Shown here piece after piece: positions 63,887-64,000 of a stretch of 64,000 nucleotides of DNA. The first letter of the stretch is position 1; the number at the start of each line of letters is the position of its first letter. Source of the DNA: Streptomyces sp. B21-083 (GTDB lineage Bacteria > Actinomycetota > Actinomycetes > Streptomycetales > Streptomycetaceae); the NCBI RefSeq assembly GCF_036898825.1, contig NZ_JARUND010000002.1, forward strand, positions 4,588,001-4,652,000. The letters are read 5' to 3'. Below the pieces are notes generated by a model, which was not told the DNA's origin, ran no database searches, and saw only the letters and a list, made by a program, of their open reading frames with translations. A program made the translations under genes and the position numbers.

Positions 63887-64000
63887 ATGGCCACTGAGCA
63901 GAAGTCACCCACCGTGCGTGAGGTACTCCGGAGTCTTGACGTGTTCGCGGGCGCACTGCCGGAGTTCGGTCCGCAGGAGACCCCGGACACACCGCAGGAG
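63887..64000 (+). CDS. N-terminal fragment, possibly pyridoxamine-5'-phosphate-oxidase-like
   Basis: Only the first 38 residues, from ATG 63887, are in the window. VREVLRSLDVFAGALPEFG followed by an acidic stretch resembles the N-terminus of PNPOx-family flavin proteins as I remember them; the core is missing. Treat the family as a guess. Confidence 0.4.
   Translation, partial: MATEQKSPTVREVLRSLDVFAGALPEFGPQETPDTPQE

Overview
High-GC actinobacterial DNA, almost certainly Streptomyces. The support is pervasive G/C in third codon positions, many GTG starts, long runs of 4-bp ATGA/GTGA gene overlaps, an early TTA codon of the bldA-dependent type, and densely packed specialised-metabolism genes. 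No rRNA, tRNA, CRISPR array, integrase or attachment site was seen.

Region 1 (1-6.8 kb, all +) is the edge of a glycosylated-metabolite cluster. It holds the C-terminus of a GT1 glycosyltransferase, a two-domain ABM-fold monooxygenase-like protein, a long-form dTDP-glucose synthase, dTDP-glucose 4,6-dehydratase, a sugar 3-dehydratase, a 2,3-dehydratase and an NmrA-like oxidoreductase. Together the sugar genes point to a 2,3,6-trideoxyhexose. Region 2 (6.9-7.5 kb) carries two abutting gene remnants (LacI C-terminus and an unidentified fragment).

Region 3 (7.6-14.8 kb) holds two divergent operons. On the minus strand are a zinc-ribbon-like small protein, an OmpA-domain lipoprotein, a membrane protein and a small protein. 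On the plus strand are a histidine kinase, a response-regulator-like protein, an alpha/beta hydrolase-like protein and a small membrane protein. A cupredoxin lipoprotein follows. Region 4 (15.4-19.1 kb) is a compact type III PKS locus (PKS, ICMT-like methyltransferase, FAD hydroxylase) resembling srsABC, with a divergent UbiA prenyltransferase.

Region 5 (19.1-30.5 kb) is an unfamiliar free-standing NRPS-like system. An eight-gene minus operon runs DapB-like reductase, acyl-CoA dehydrogenase, condensation-like protein, SagB-like nitroreductase, adenylating enzyme, carrier protein, class II aldolase and MFS exporter. Divergent to it are a second condensation-like protein and a PhyH dioxygenase. 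An XRE regulator and a transposase remnant follow.

Region 6 (32.6-62.9 kb) is a phosphonate-peptide cluster. The minus-strand genes are PEP mutase, an SbnA-like PLP synthase, an NTP_transf_5 protein, phosphonopyruvate decarboxylase, a Fom3-like B12 radical SAM enzyme and a small-molecule nucleotidyltransferase. The plus-strand genes are an ABC-2 exporter, a third condensation-like protein, a C-A-T-TE NRPS with a serine code, MbtH, an A-T-C-A-T NRPS, SbnB-like, a stand-alone A domain, a carrier protein, a P-loop kinase, a FomA-like kinase, an AEP transaminase and a large flavoprotein. A coherent model (inference) is PEP -> phosphonopyruvate -> phosphonoacetaldehyde -> 2-aminoethylphosphonate, nucleotidyl activation and B12-radical-SAM methylation, joined to an NRPS peptide that may contain 2,3-diaminopropionate and serine. 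Kinases and the ABC exporter would give self-protection. The right edge has a DUF402 gene (the family of FomD), a palindromic candidate operator and a truncated gene.
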